Source of the DNA: Ruminococcus sp. Marseille-P6503
GTDB lineage: Bacteria > Bacillota > Clostridia > Oscillospirales > Ruminococcaceae
Assembly: GCF_900604945.1 (NCBI RefSeq)
Contig: NZ_UWPB01000002.1
Coordinates: 806,001-870,000 of the forward strand
Length of the DNA: 64,000 nt
Direction of reading: 5' to 3'
Below the pieces are notes generated by a model that saw only the letters and a list, made by a program, of their open reading frames with translations, had not been told where the DNA came from and made no database searches. Positions 8,856-16,810 of this stretch are shown here, piece after piece; positions within the stretch are counted from its first letter, which is position 1; each line of letters starts with the position of its first letter. A program made the position numbers and the translations under genes.

Positions 8856-9254
8856 TTAACCTCCTAACTTACTTACAAACTCTATTGACGTGTTCTTTTT
8901 TACAAAATGAGATTTGAGCGATTTAAAAGAAGACCAGAACGGATAATAATAGTAATACGCCGCCTTTTCAGCAACTTGTTTTTGAAATGCTTTGCTCTCC
9001 TTTTTAAGCTTTTTTCGGTTGCTTGATGTGAGCAGCGATCCTTTATGCTTTTGATAAAACCTCCGGCGTATTTCTGTATCATGTTGCGCCGCGTCTATAT
9101 CAAACTCACCGTTGACATATACGGCTATAACGTTTTTCAGCGGCTTTTCCGGCACGACTATCAGTGTAACGTTATATCCGTCGATCTTAAGATCAGCTCT
9201 GCTGCCTACCCAGCACAAATGCTGTTCAAGCTGCTGCCACTCATCATTTGTCAT
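8856..9254 (-). CDS. hypothetical phage protein
   Basis: 132 residues from the ATG at 9254, chosen because CCAAAGGAGGATTGCAA precedes it; the longer frame would start inside this ribosome site. The N-terminal half is a small alpha/beta unit (DLKIDGYNVTLIVVPEKPLKNVIAVYVNG). The C-terminal half is strongly basic, with a run of four tyrosines near residue 105. It lies between the immunity candidate and the small membrane protein. I do not recognise a family. Confidence 0.55.
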   Translation of the reverse strand: MTNDEWQQLEQHLCWVGSRADLKIDGYNVTLIVVPEKPLKNVIAVYVNGEFDIDAAQHDTEIRRRFYQKHKGSLLTSSNRKKLKKESKAFQKQVAEKAAYYYYYPFWSSFKSLKSHFVKKNTSIEFVSKLGG

Positions 9255-9309
9255 TTGCAATCCTCCTTTGGGCAAAATTTAAAGCCCCCATTAGTTGGGA
9301 GCTCTAATT

Positions 9310-9555
9310 TTAAATTTGATTATAAATTGTATCATATAGTGCCTCAAGCTGTCTACCAAACTCTGTGATTTCTCCATCTGAATCAAAGCCATAGATATCC
9401 AACGCTGTACTTATTAACAGCTGAAACAAGTGCAGTTCTTCATTGTTTATAAAAATAGTATGATCATCATCATTTTGAAGTATATACTTCATATCTGAAA
9501 TATCAACATATTTCTTAAACAGTTCATATTCATCTGCTTTAAGCTTAAACTTCAT
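9310..9555 (-). CDS. small acidic protein, candidate immunity protein for the capsid-borne nuclease
   Basis: 81 residues, acidic (many D/E, predicted helical: ITEFGRQLEALYDTIYNQI). The ATG is one base after the stop of the large minor capsid gene. Its ribosome site (AAAGGAGG) lies inside that gene's last codons, so the two are translationally coupled. Small acidic proteins in this position are typical immunity partners of polymorphic toxins. The upstream protein ends in a nuclease-like domain. I know no named family for it; the immunity role is inference. Confidence 0.5.
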   Translation of the reverse strand: MKFKLKADEYELFKKYVDISDMKYILQNDDDHTIFINNEELHLFQLLISTALDIYGFDSDGEITEFGRQLEALYDTIYNQI

Positions 9556-9556
9556 T

Positions 9557-11242
9557 TTATCCTCCTTTATCCGGATTGCATTGGATTAAGATTCCTGTGT
9601 CCGGATTGATAGTAACATCACATTTATCGGTATAAAACTTTTGAGATCGCATTTTTGTACCATCTGTATTATATAATTGCTCGTTTAATTTGTTTTTATT
9701 ATATTTTGGTGAGAGATAATCCCCTTTGGTCAGGGCTTCTTTCATATCAACAAAAGATATGCCACTTCGTGGCTTGTGATACTTATCACTTGGATTTGCC
9801 ATCGTCCCAAAAAATCGTTCAAGAAAATGCTTTGACTGACCTTTTATTTCTATCCCATTTACAGTTTTAACTCCGACAATTTCTCTTTGAATCAAGTTAT
9901 ATGTATCTTTATACAAGCTGTATTTTACCTGTGGTGACATATATCCGCTTTTAACTGATTGTATATACGCGTTCATCAGTTTGTATTCAGGAGGATTAGT
10001 ATACTCCATTTCTCTGAATTTGTCAATACTTTTCGGCGGATTTTCTATGCCGTAACTTTTTAGCCGATTAACAAAGCTGCGGTTGCTGCCGTGTACAGCC
10101 TTTTGCGACAAGCTCCTGCCAAAGCCAACCACCCTGACACGGTCGTTTTGCTTGTATAGTCCGTTGGCATTACAAAACTCATTCAGCCGCTTTTCTTTAA
10201 GTTTCAGAGTTTCCGATGTGCGCTCAAATTTATTCTGCAGCCTGCGCCTGAGCTCGTCATCACTGCACTCCTGCAAAGCTCCGTCGAGAGCCGCAAGACT
10301 GCGCTTTGATTTTCTGATTGAGCGTTCCATCGCCCTCTGTTTCTGCGAAAACTCATACTGCTCATTGTTTTCTGCAATATCGACCGGTAGATTTGCTCTT
10401 TCTGAAACGCCCTCAAAAAACGGATAAAAATCGTGCCTGCAATTCCAACCTTTTAAGCCTGCCCCTGTACCGTAGCCGGTAGCCTCAGATAGCTTAGGAT
10501 ACTTTTTCGATTTGCCGGATATGCTGTATACCTTGCCCTGCCATAATGCGTGTGAAGGACGCGCGCCCATATGCGCCGTGACTTCAACCAGATCACAGTC
10601 CATTTCAGCCGCCAGATCAAGCTGCATTTGTCCGGCGGTCTGTGAAATTCCCGTCATTACCGCACGTCTGACAGCTACGTCAGCCCAGTCGGTATGACCA
10701 GACGGATATGTAACCGCTGATATGCCTTGTGAGGCAAGCTCCAAAACAGCGTCATAAATTGCCTCCTGATAGGAAAATGCACCGCTCTGAACCTTTAGCC
10801 ACGCCTTATCCATAAGATGTGTAACGGTTGCCCTCGATGATTCCACCATTGACTTGCATAAATTGCTTGTCATTCCGTTTGCGTTTTTTATACCGGCTTT
10901 CAGCGTATTGGACAACGCCACCGACCTCAGAGCAGCGGAGCAGTCCTTGCCGTAAGCTCTGTAGATTTTGGCGTCGTTGTTTATCGCCTTACGACAGGCG
11001 TCCGTGTACAGCTGTGCGATCTGACGCTTGCTCTTGCCTGCGTATTTTGAAATAAGCTTGTTGACTTCGTTTGTAGACAGCCTCAGCTGACCGGCTTTGT
11101 ACAGCTGCCACTCAGCTGACGGGGTAAGATAATTTGTTTTGACCAGCTTTTTAGACAGGCTGCGAATAATGTCTGTCTGCAGCTCGTTTACTAAATCCAC
11201 CAGCTCGTCCGGAAGCTTTTGCAGCGTCTGCGGCGTAAGCAT
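9557..11242 (-). CDS. minor capsid protein 2 / head morphogenesis protein with C-terminal BECR-type nuclease-like domain
   Basis: 561 residues. The N-terminal part (about 1-290) matches the Firmicutes minor capsid protein 2/Mu F-like group: LPDELVDLVNELQTDIIRSL at the start, then VRRAVMTGISQTAGQMQLDLA, the ARPSHALWQG motif, and GLKGWNCRHDFYPFFEG. A coiled-coil linker follows. The last 110 or so residues have a separate layout: GQSKHFLERF, HKPRSGISFVDMKEAL, and DVTINPDTGILIQCNP. This fits phage-associated BECR/EndoU-like nucleases, with His and Arg as candidate active residues. The protein would enter with or help package DNA. The nuclease call is inference. Confidence 0.75.
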   Translation of the reverse strand: MLTPQTLQKLPDELVDLVNELQTDIIRSLSKKLVKTNYLTPSAEWQLYKAGQLRLSTNEVNKLISKYAGKSKRQIAQLYTDACRKAINNDAKIYRAYGKDCSAALRSVALSNTLKAGIKNANGMTSNLCKSMVESSRATVTHLMDKAWLKVQSGAFSYQEAIYDAVLELASQGISAVTYPSGHTDWADVAVRRAVMTGISQTAGQMQLDLAAEMDCDLVEVTAHMGARPSHALWQGKVYSISGKSKKYPKLSEATGYGTGAGLKGWNCRHDFYPFFEGVSERANLPVDIAENNEQYEFSQKQRAMERSIRKSKRSLAALDGALQECSDDELRRRLQNKFERTSETLKLKEKRLNEFCNANGLYKQNDRVRVVGFGRSLSQKAVHGSNRSFVNRLKSYGIENPPKSIDKFREMEYTNPPEYKLMNAYIQSVKSGYMSPQVKYSLYKDTYNLIQREIVGVKTVNGIEIKGQSKHFLERFFGTMANPSDKYHKPRSGISFVDMKEALTKGDYLSPKYNKNKLNEQLYNTDGTKMRSQKFYTDKCDVTINPDTGILIQCNPDKGG

Positions 11243-12708
11243 TATGCCTCACCGCCCTCAAAGCCCATAATCTCATCATCGGTAAGCTCACCGTCAGTAA
11301 GCTTAGCCTTAGCTTCTTCCTCCGTTTCTCCGTACCACTTTACCCGGTACTCCCATTTTTGCATTATCCCTGCGGCTACATCGTCTTTGTCCCGCTGACG
11401 TTCAGCGTTTTCATCGACAAGCGGAGACTGGTCAAATACAATTGATATATTAGCGTCTTCCTTTATGTTGCTGTCAATGTAACTGTGTCCTATCCAGAGC
11501 AATGTTTTTACAAGCTTGTGCAAAAAGCTTTCTACCTTGATAAAATGCTTATGAGCGTTCTGAATCAGGTCTTGTTTATCGCCCGTGTACTGCGTAGCTG
11601 TAACAATGCTGCCGCTGTTAAATTGATAGTGCTTTGTGCCGAAACCGACTTTAAAACTGAGATAATCAAGCTGAGCCTGTATGCCGGCAGTGTTGTCGCT
11701 TACACGCAAGTCAGGATTGTGCTCCTGCACCATTGTTTTCCCTGTCCCGTCGTCAAACGTTTCGCCGACAAAATAAAAGAGCTGCTGATTGACCTCGTCA
11801 GGAGCGACTCTTTTACCGCCAGCCATGTCCGACAGCAGATTCCTGTTAAGAAAAACCTTTTTCTGTCCAAGCCAGAAGTCCGAATTAAAATTATTGTAAG
11901 CCAAATCAACACCTTTAAGATTGTCAATAGCGTTTGCAAAAACCGCGCAGCCCATGCCGTTGCTGTTTTTTACTGAATTGACGATTGCCGGAACGCAGAT
12001 CGAAAACCAAGGTCTGTCCGATCCGGTATACAGGATTGTCGGAACACCTTCAGGCAGCTCGCCCTCCGCCAGCAATGCCGGGTTATTAATGTCCGTTTTA
12101 AATAAGTGATTTTCAATTACATATTCATTATCTTCAAGTCTGTGCAGCTCTAGATATATTCGATTTTGTCCTCTTATGCACAGCTCTGAACAAAACGCCG
12201 CTTCGGTTATAATGCCGTTGTCGGTCGACAGCGGTATTATTTTATCAGCTTCAAGATAATTTAGATCTATTCTTGTATTTTGCGACGGAAGCAATCTGTT
12301 TCTGCGGTCGACCTTTGCGTTTTTGAGGCGGATAACTACAGCTCCTGTACCTGAGTACATCATTTTTTCAATGAGATCGTTTGCCTGATCCCAGAAATTG
12401 TTGCTTCCGAACACTCCGCCGTTGTCCGCGTCGCCGCTGATATAATTCTGCGTGTATCCGTCGTCAATTTTCACAAATGTTTTGTCGTTTATAAGTATCG
12501 ACGCCCAGTCTTCACATACTTTTTTAGCCATTTTCATAGTATACATATCGCGGCTTTTTTTGCTTTCGCCGTTTTCAAACGTAATTTTGTGAAAAGGCTC
12601 ATAATAGCCTTTCCACCAGTCTTTCCAAATTTCTATATACTCATAATAATCAGCTGAAAGCTGATATCCGTATCGTCTATTGATCCAGCTTATAACGCTC
12701 GTATTAAT
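11242..12708 (-). CDS. phage portal protein (SPP1 gp6-like), apparent ATT start
   Basis: 488 residues from the proposed start. It forms the ring at one capsid vertex through which DNA is pumped. The protein has the typical opening NTSVISWINRRYGYQLSADYY and later GMGCAVFANAIDNLKGVDLA and KHYQFNSGSIVTATQYTGDK blocks. The frame extends to a TTG at 12765, deep inside the terminase gene and without a ribosome site. AGGAGG at 12717-12722 is placed eight bases before an ATT codon (12706-12708) that overlaps the terminase TAA. Family N-termini begin at the same place (MN...INRxYG). So a rare ATT start is the best reading. Confidence 0.85.
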   Translation of the reverse strand: MNTSVISWINRRYGYQLSADYYEYIEIWKDWWKGYYEPFHKITFENGESKKSRDMYTMKMAKKVCEDWASILINDKTFVKIDDGYTQNYISGDADNGGVFGSNNFWDQANDLIEKMMYSGTGAVVIRLKNAKVDRRNRLLPSQNTRIDLNYLEADKIIPLSTDNGIITEAAFCSELCIRGQNRIYLELHRLEDNEYVIENHLFKTDINNPALLAEGELPEGVPTILYTGSDRPWFSICVPAIVNSVKNSNGMGCAVFANAIDNLKGVDLAYNNFNSDFWLGQKKVFLNRNLLSDMAGGKRVAPDEVNQQLFYFVGETFDDGTGKTMVQEHNPDLRVSDNTAGIQAQLDYLSFKVGFGTKHYQFNSGSIVTATQYTGDKQDLIQNAHKHFIKVESFLHKLVKTLLWIGHSYIDSNIKEDANISIVFDQSPLVDENAERQRDKDDVAAGIMQKWEYRVKWYGETEEEAKAKLTDGELTDDEIMGFEGGEA

Positions 12709-14074
12709 ACTGACCACCTCCTGCCGCCAGCAGCGGCTTGATAAATTTACTGAAACTGTACTCAAGCGCGTCCGCCGTGTCTATATCGCACGTTCCATCA
12801 TCCAGCCGGACATCCTTTGTGTCCTGCTTGGCGTCCCAGATCTGCTCTGACAAGCTTGCAATTACATTTTTGCACTGCTTAAGCACCAAGAATCTGCCCT
12901 GAGCCATCAAGGTTGCCAATGCCGCAATACGGTCATTGACCGGAGCCTTGTAGCAATCCGCTATCTTGATCAGCAGTCTAGCCTGAGCGCAGGCATAGCG
13001 CAATCCGTTAATAAGTGTCTGAGCTTCGTTATCCGCCCATGCAATTTTAATTAAAATCGGATTAAAATTGCTGTATAACCGCCTTACAAACTGTATAAAA
13101 CACTTATTTATAGTATCGGGACTTACTTCTCCCTTGCCGCCGTCAACTTTGTAATCGTCGATAACGACAAGCTTTTTAAAGCCCTCCAGATATGCAGTCG
13201 CCACAAATGTTGTCTTTGATTTGTTGCCGCCGAAGTCTATGCCTATGTGTATCGACGTTATTTTATGCTCGTCAAAGCTATCAATAATGTACTTATCAGG
13301 ATCGTTTGCAAAATTCTGAAATATAAGACCCTCAGCAACCATACGCAAGCCTAAGATGTCACGCTTGTACCAGATTGACCCGGGATCATACTGAGATTTG
13401 ACCTCCTGCTTGCGCTGCTCAGAAATATTAATGTTGTCGTCTATTGTAAAATGCTGATAGTTGTATCCGCCTAAAAGCTTACCGTCCGCCTCGTCCTGCT
13501 TATACTTGTCTATGTATTCAACATATATCCAGCTCTTAGGATTATCCGGGTTGAGATCCCACCAGACCTTTCGCTTTAGTGCGGCGATCGAGCGGTTAAA
13601 AGCCTCCTGCACAAATGATTTGTGATGCAGATTTATTTCGGTCGCTATCCACATACCGTATGAGTTACCTCTGATAGACTTATAACTGTTTGCGAGCATC
13701 GCGCCCGAAAATATAACGATACGGGTCTTAAATCCTGTATCTCTGCCTTGGATTATAAGAGCCTCGTTGCCTTTGTACTTTCCCCAGCGGCACTGCCCCC
13801 GAAAAAAATGCTCTATGCCAAAGCCGTTGCAGTCGCCGAGGATAAGCTTAGCGTTGCCTACTGTGCTTGCAGACGCAAGATGTATCTTATCCTTTGTATT
13901 TTTAAGTTCATGGCAAAATGCCAGTACATTATCAACCGTTTTGCCGGCTCTGACAGCTCCCTCGGCAACATTGATCATACAGTCGCGGCTTCTACGGATA
14001 TATTCCTTATGCTTGCCACCGAAATTATACGGTATAGTCTTACGCCGCTTATCTGGTTTAGCCGTCTGCTCCAT
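12704..14074 (-). CDS. terL: terminase large subunit (packaging ATPase/nuclease)
   Basis: 456 residues. The ATPase part shows Walker A GAVRAGKT (39-46) and a Walker B-like YGMWIATEINLHH near 150-160. The nuclease part has the acidic GIDFGGNKSKTTFVATAY motif near 270 and further acidic residues toward the C-terminus. It powers DNA packaging and cuts the concatemer or, in transposable phages, the host-flanked phage DNA. It overlaps the small subunit gene by 17 bp upstream and the portal start by 5 bp downstream. Confidence 0.92.
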   Translation of the reverse strand: MEQTAKPDKRRKTIPYNFGGKHKEYIRRSRDCMINVAEGAVRAGKTVDNVLAFCHELKNTKDKIHLASASTVGNAKLILGDCNGFGIEHFFRGQCRWGKYKGNEALIIQGRDTGFKTRIVIFSGAMLANSYKSIRGNSYGMWIATEINLHHKSFVQEAFNRSIAALKRKVWWDLNPDNPKSWIYVEYIDKYKQDEADGKLLGGYNYQHFTIDDNINISEQRKQEVKSQYDPGSIWYKRDILGLRMVAEGLIFQNFANDPDKYIIDSFDEHKITSIHIGIDFGGNKSKTTFVATAYLEGFKKLVVIDDYKVDGGKGEVSPDTINKCFIQFVRRLYSNFNPILIKIAWADNEAQTLINGLRYACAQARLLIKIADCYKAPVNDRIAALATLMAQGRFLVLKQCKNVIASLSEQIWDAKQDTKDVRLDDGTCDIDTADALEYSFSKFIKPLLAAGGGQY

Positions 14075-14525
14075 AAATATCCTCCTCTATCTCGCTGGTG
14101 TCTTCCAGCTCAGGATCGGCGCGCGGATTTGGCGACCAGTTTTCTTTGTCTTTATTCTGCAGATATGATAAAGCCGCTGAAGCGTTAGGAGCAACGCGCT
14201 TTTTTGTGCGTTTATACGTCCTTCTGCCGTTTGCGGATATTTTGACCTCTTCGTCGACATATTCACCGCCCAGAGCCGCGCTTAAAAGAGCCCGCTCCAC
14301 TTCGGCGTTTACAAGTCCGGGATTGTCTGCTAAAAATTTATGCAGCTCCTCATGCCTCCGCTTAAACTCTGTTGTAAGCCTTTTACGCTCCGCTCTATCG
14401 TTTGTATTTAAAAATGCGTCCGCAAGTTCGCCAAGACCTTGAATATCCGTTTTAACCTTAATGTCGCTGATATTATCAATCGCATTACTAAGTATATCAA
14501 TAGCCTGTTTTCGCTTTTGATTCAT
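14058..14525 (-). CDS. terS: terminase small subunit
   Basis: 155 residues. An N-terminal helical region is followed by the ALLSAALGGEYVDEEVKIS...GRRTYKRTKKRVAPNASAALSYLQNKDKENW pattern. That pattern is typical of Clostridium-type small terminases (usual form: ALGYEYTE..., RKxxKHVPPNxxAxIFWLKNRxPDKW). It binds DNA and hands it to the large subunit. It is the first gene after the terminator at 14544-14571, so it heads the head/tail operon. A Mu gp27-like protein upstream could also be counted as a small terminase. Confidence 0.8.
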   Translation of the reverse strand: MNQKRKQAIDILSNAIDNISDIKVKTDIQGLGELADAFLNTNDRAERKRLTTEFKRRHEELHKFLADNPGLVNAEVERALLSAALGGEYVDEEVKISANGRRTYKRTKKRVAPNASAALSYLQNKDKENWSPNPRADPELEDTSEIEEDIYGADG

Positions 14526-14543
14526 TTCGCACCTCCTTGATAC

Positions 14544-14571
14544 ATAAAAAACAAGGGCTGTGCGCCCCTGT
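14544..14571 (-). terminator. rho-independent terminator before the late operon
   Basis: Minus-strand stem ACAGGGGC / GCCCTTGT (8 bp, one G-U pair, loop GCACA) followed directly by six T. It lies between the NusG-paralogue gene and the small terminase gene, 19 bp before the terminase start. A true terminator here would separate the middle genes from the head/tail genes unless polymerase is modified. Confidence 0.75.
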
Positions 14572-14631
14572 GAGCCGTTTTTCGGTTTTAACGATAGATT
14601 TAACTAATCTGCGTTTTAAAACGATTTAAAC

Positions 14632-14662
14632 AGCGTTTAAACGGCTGTCAAACGCTTTTTTT
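14632..14662 (+). terminator. plus-strand terminator-like hairpin
   Basis: AGCGTTT and AAACGCT form a 7-bp stem followed by seven T on the plus strand. It would stop transcripts running against the late genes. It is one of three hairpins packed in the only long gene-free gap of the phage (14526-14765). Function is inferred from shape. Confidence 0.4.
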
Positions 14663-14669
14663 GTAAAGG

Positions 14670-14714
14670 CAGGCTTCGCCATTCAGCACTTTTTATATAA
14701 AAGCCTGTTTTTTT
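14670..14714 (+). terminator. plus-strand terminator-like hairpin
   Basis: CAGGCTT at 14670-14676 pairs with AAGCCTG at 14701-14707, followed by seven T on the plus strand. The loop is long (24 bases), so it may instead be part of a leader structure read from the minus strand. It lies between the NusG paralogue and the late operon. Confidence 0.35.
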
Positions 14715-14765
14715 ATATATGATCCAGCGAAAAATCATAGAGGACGTATCAACTCCATGTTTTCG

Positions 14766-15248
14766 CTAAACCTTGTCCAGTTCTGCCGACACATCGAAAA
14801 AATGCCGTCTGCCGTTGATCTCGCAACACAGTGTACAGCGTTTTCGGCGTCTGCTGTACTTTATAATGCGGTGTTCTCTGCCGGAAAGTATACCGTCCGT
14901 TATATGAAGTCTGCCGTCTTTGACATATCCTCGGCTGACAGTCATGTTGCCGGCATTGAATATCCACTGCAGTCTGTCAGCTTCCTCCTGCCTGAGCGGT
15001 TCAGGGGGCTGACCGAGAAACCGGATCACGCTGTCAACAGATTTGACGATATAGTAAATAGTTTGCGCAAGCTTATCTAAGCTTACAAACACATAGCCCG
15101 GGAAGATAATCCGTTGCACTGTATTCCATTTGCCGTTTCGTCTTTCAAGCAACTCATGGGTCGGAGCGAAGGATTGTATATCCAACTCGCCGAGCTTTCT
15201 AACGATCTCCTGTTCTTTGCCGCTTTGTACGTGCAATACATATATCAT
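14766..15248 (-). CDS. NusG paralogue (LoaP/UpxY-type processive antiterminator)
   Basis: 160 residues. The N-terminal NGN-type domain starts MIYVLHVQSGKEQEIVRKLGELDIQSF and includes NTVQRIIFPGYVFVSLD, the conserved segment of NusG. The C-terminal KOW-type part holds SVIRFLGQPPEPL and TDGILSGREHRII. Specialised NusG proteins ride on RNA polymerase and suppress termination in chosen operons. The gene overlaps the gp27-like gene upstream (ATGA), ends 195 bp before a terminator, and is the last gene before the late operon. That suggests it is the phage's late-gene antiterminator. Family is clear; target is inference. Confidence 0.88.
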   Translation of the reverse strand: MIYVLHVQSGKEQEIVRKLGELDIQSFAPTHELLERRNGKWNTVQRIIFPGYVFVSLDKLAQTIYYIVKSVDSVIRFLGQPPEPLRQEEADRLQWIFNAGNMTVSRGYVKDGRLHITDGILSGREHRIIKYSRRRKRCTLCCEINGRRHFFDVSAELDKV

Positions 15249-15799
15249 ATAGTTTCACTCCTCTTCTTTTCATCAAGGAATTTTGCCACATCTCGGTACA
15301 GTTCCGGACGTTCCTTTGCCATTGCTTCAAAAACCATTGATTTTACCTGCTCAAAGCCGGCATTGAGAATATTCTCATTTTTCAGATCCATGTTCTTTTT
15401 ATATGACGCCGCTTTAACTAACGACGTAGCCTGTTTTATAAGCGTTTCCGGGTCTAGCTTCTGCCACTTATCCTCAGACGTGTTTTGAATACTTTCAAGT
15501 ACGTAGTGCGACAGCAGACGTATGATTCCCTCAGATGTATCCAGAGCCGGATATTTATTGATTTCCTCCATAATTACCCGAAAGTTTTCCTGTGCCATGC
15601 GAAGCGTTTCAACAGATTCATTAAGCGCCGAGGCGTAACGCCATACCGATGTTACCGAGATAGGCTGCTCGGTCTGAGCTTTGATATAGTCCGCAATTTC
15701 CTGATAAGTAAAGTCGGATTTCATCATTTCCTCGACGGTTGCTTTGAGCTCAGGGCTGAGCTTGTCTATTATTGAGTGCTTCCGGCGTTTACGTCCCAT
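15245..15799 (-). CDS. Mu gp27-like protein (DUF3486)
   Basis: 184 residues. The start GRKRRKHSIIDKLSPELKATVEEMM is characteristic of the Mu gp27/DUF3486 family, with an HTH-like segment YQEIADYIKAQTEQPISVTSVWRY. In Mu this family member is the small terminase. The present phage also has a Clostridium-type small terminase at 14058, so its task may differ. It overlaps the NusG paralogue by 4 bp. Confidence 0.85.
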   Translation of the reverse strand: MGRKRRKHSIIDKLSPELKATVEEMMKSDFTYQEIADYIKAQTEQPISVTSVWRYASALNESVETLRMAQENFRVIMEEINKYPALDTSEGIIRLLSHYVLESIQNTSEDKWQKLDPETLIKQATSLVKAASYKKNMDLKNENILNAGFEQVKSMVFEAMAKERPELYRDVAKFLDEKKRSETI

Positions 15800-15814
15800 A
15801 AATACCGCCTCCCT

Positions 15815-16141
15815 TTAAAGTACGATACACGGGTCTGTAATACCTCCTGCAAGCAGGCTTATACCCTTAGCGGTCAGTTTAGCTTCAAGCTCTTCAAAGT
15901 CGCAGTCCGCTAATGTTGCAGGTTCCTTTGTTAATATGCTGCGAAGATGTATGTATCCAGCCTCATACAGATAGTTAATACTGTCCAATACCTCGCCTTC
16001 ACTTACATCCGGAAGTGCATATTTCACGCTCTTTAGCTTGTGATATTTATGTCTGAGCATATTTACTGTACGCATTACAGAGCCGTTATTCTCTCTGAAA
16101 TTTCCGGCTTTAATAAGCTGCATCTGCTTGTCCATATCCAT
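15815..16141 (-). CDS. winged-helix phage protein (VpaChn25_0724-like)
   Basis: 108 residues with the pattern of small winged-helix proteins of transposable phages: GSVMRTVNMLRHKYHKLKSVKYALPDVSEGEVLDSINYLYEAGYI, and an end LTAKGISLLAGGITDPCIVL. These occur beside the gp27-like gene in Mu-like phages. The ATG follows AAAGGAGGCAAATAGCA. The role is unknown; DNA binding is likely from the fold pattern. Confidence 0.65.
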   Translation of the reverse strand: MDMDKQMQLIKAGNFRENNGSVMRTVNMLRHKYHKLKSVKYALPDVSEGEVLDSINYLYEAGYIHLRSILTKEPATLADCDFEELEAKLTAKGISLLAGGITDPCIVL

Positions 16142-16143
16142 TG

Positions 16144-16380
16144 CTATTTGCCTCCTTTAATCTCTAAAAGTATATCCATGATTCTGTCGAGCTTTCTGTC
16201 TGTTTTGCCTTGTTCGCGAAAAAAATCCTCTTTTGTAATATAATCTTCTTTGATTTTTGCTATGTCAGTTTTACATTTATCAAGCTCGTCCATCGTGCGT
16301 TTCAAGAAAAACGTAATGATTCCTAAGCCTCCGGTAAGAGCTATATTAATAAGTCCGCTTATTATGTCAGTGCCGCTCAT
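16144..16380 (-). CDS. small membrane-anchored coiled-coil protein (DUF2730-like)
   Basis: 78 residues from the ATG at 16380, chosen because GGGAGGTGTGCAT precedes it. The longer frame starts inside the upstream terminator hairpin. One membrane segment (about 6-25, GLINIALTGGLGIITFF) is followed by a coiled coil (KRTMDELDKCKTDIAKIKED). Transposable phages carry a similar small protein at this position. Function unknown. Confidence 0.65.
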   Translation of the reverse strand: MSGTDIISGLINIALTGGLGIITFFLKRTMDELDKCKTDIAKIKEDYITKEDFFREQGKTDRKLDRIMDILLEIKGGK

Positions 16381-16398
16381 ATGCACACCTCCCTGCAT

Positions 16399-16438
16399 AA
16401 AAAATGGTATCGCAATCACTATAATTACGATACCATTT
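16399..16438 (-). terminator. rho-independent terminator
   Basis: On the minus strand AAATGGTATCG pairs with CGATACCATTT (11 bp, 16-base loop) and is followed by T's. It lies after the hypothetical gene at 16480-16809 and directly before the ribosome site of the next gene. This is a strong candidate for the end of the early/middle transcript. Confidence 0.75.
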
Positions 16439-16457
16439 ATTTATTGCTATGTACATA

Positions 16458-16482
16458 TGAAACGCTTCACTCTTTTGTTTCA
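16458..16482 (-). promoter_or_regulatory. dyad TGAAAC-N13-GTTTCA, possible Mor-site
   Basis: Inverted repeat TGAAAC / GTTTCA with 13 bases between, overlapping the end of the upstream gene and 20 bp before the terminator. Mor-family activators bind dyads upstream of weak middle promoters, and a Mor-like gene lies just upstream. No good -10/-35 pair is visible, so this is only a suggestion. Confidence 0.2.
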
Positions 16483-16809
16483 CTCAGGAGTAAAGCCTAT
16501 AATCTCTACTGCCACAAGATATTTGCTCATCTCATCCTCATATTCCTCAAATTCGCAGCTCTCTCCGTTTTGGTTTTTGAGTATAAAGCTGTATGTCCTA
16601 AACTCCTCATCGTATGTCAGCTGGCAGTCGTTGCTGTACAATAAGTTTATATCATTCTGATTGAGGCTGTCAAAAATATCAGCGTCCATAACGTCCGCTC
16701 CTCGGCAGTTGCCTCCGACCGCACGGACAAAGCTGCCGGTATAGTCTTTATACTGAAGAGTATATTTAACATAATGAGTACCTAAATAGCTGTTAGCATA
16801 GTTATCCAT
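16480..16809 (-). CDS. hypothetical phage protein (DUF5406-like?)
   Basis: 109 residues, acidic. The N-terminal part YLGTHYVKYTLQYKDYTGSF...VGGNCRGADVMD recalls a small family with 'GTHxVxxTxxxxxYxGxxxFxxxGNCRG' (DUF5406 as I remember it). The second half is charged (CEFEEYEDEMSKYLVAVEI). It lies directly after the Mor-like gene. Function unknown. Confidence 0.55.
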   Translation of the reverse strand: MDNYANSYLGTHYVKYTLQYKDYTGSFVRAVGGNCRGADVMDADIFDSLNQNDINLLYSNDCQLTYDEEFRTYSFILKNQNGESCEFEEYEDEMSKYLVAVEIIGFTPE

Positions 16810-16810
16810 G

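Noticed and set aside
16458-16482. Firm call of a Mor-dependent middle promoter
   Set aside because: A dyad is present but no matching -10 at a proper distance is visible, and the following terminator would stop such a transcript; kept only as a low-confidence site.
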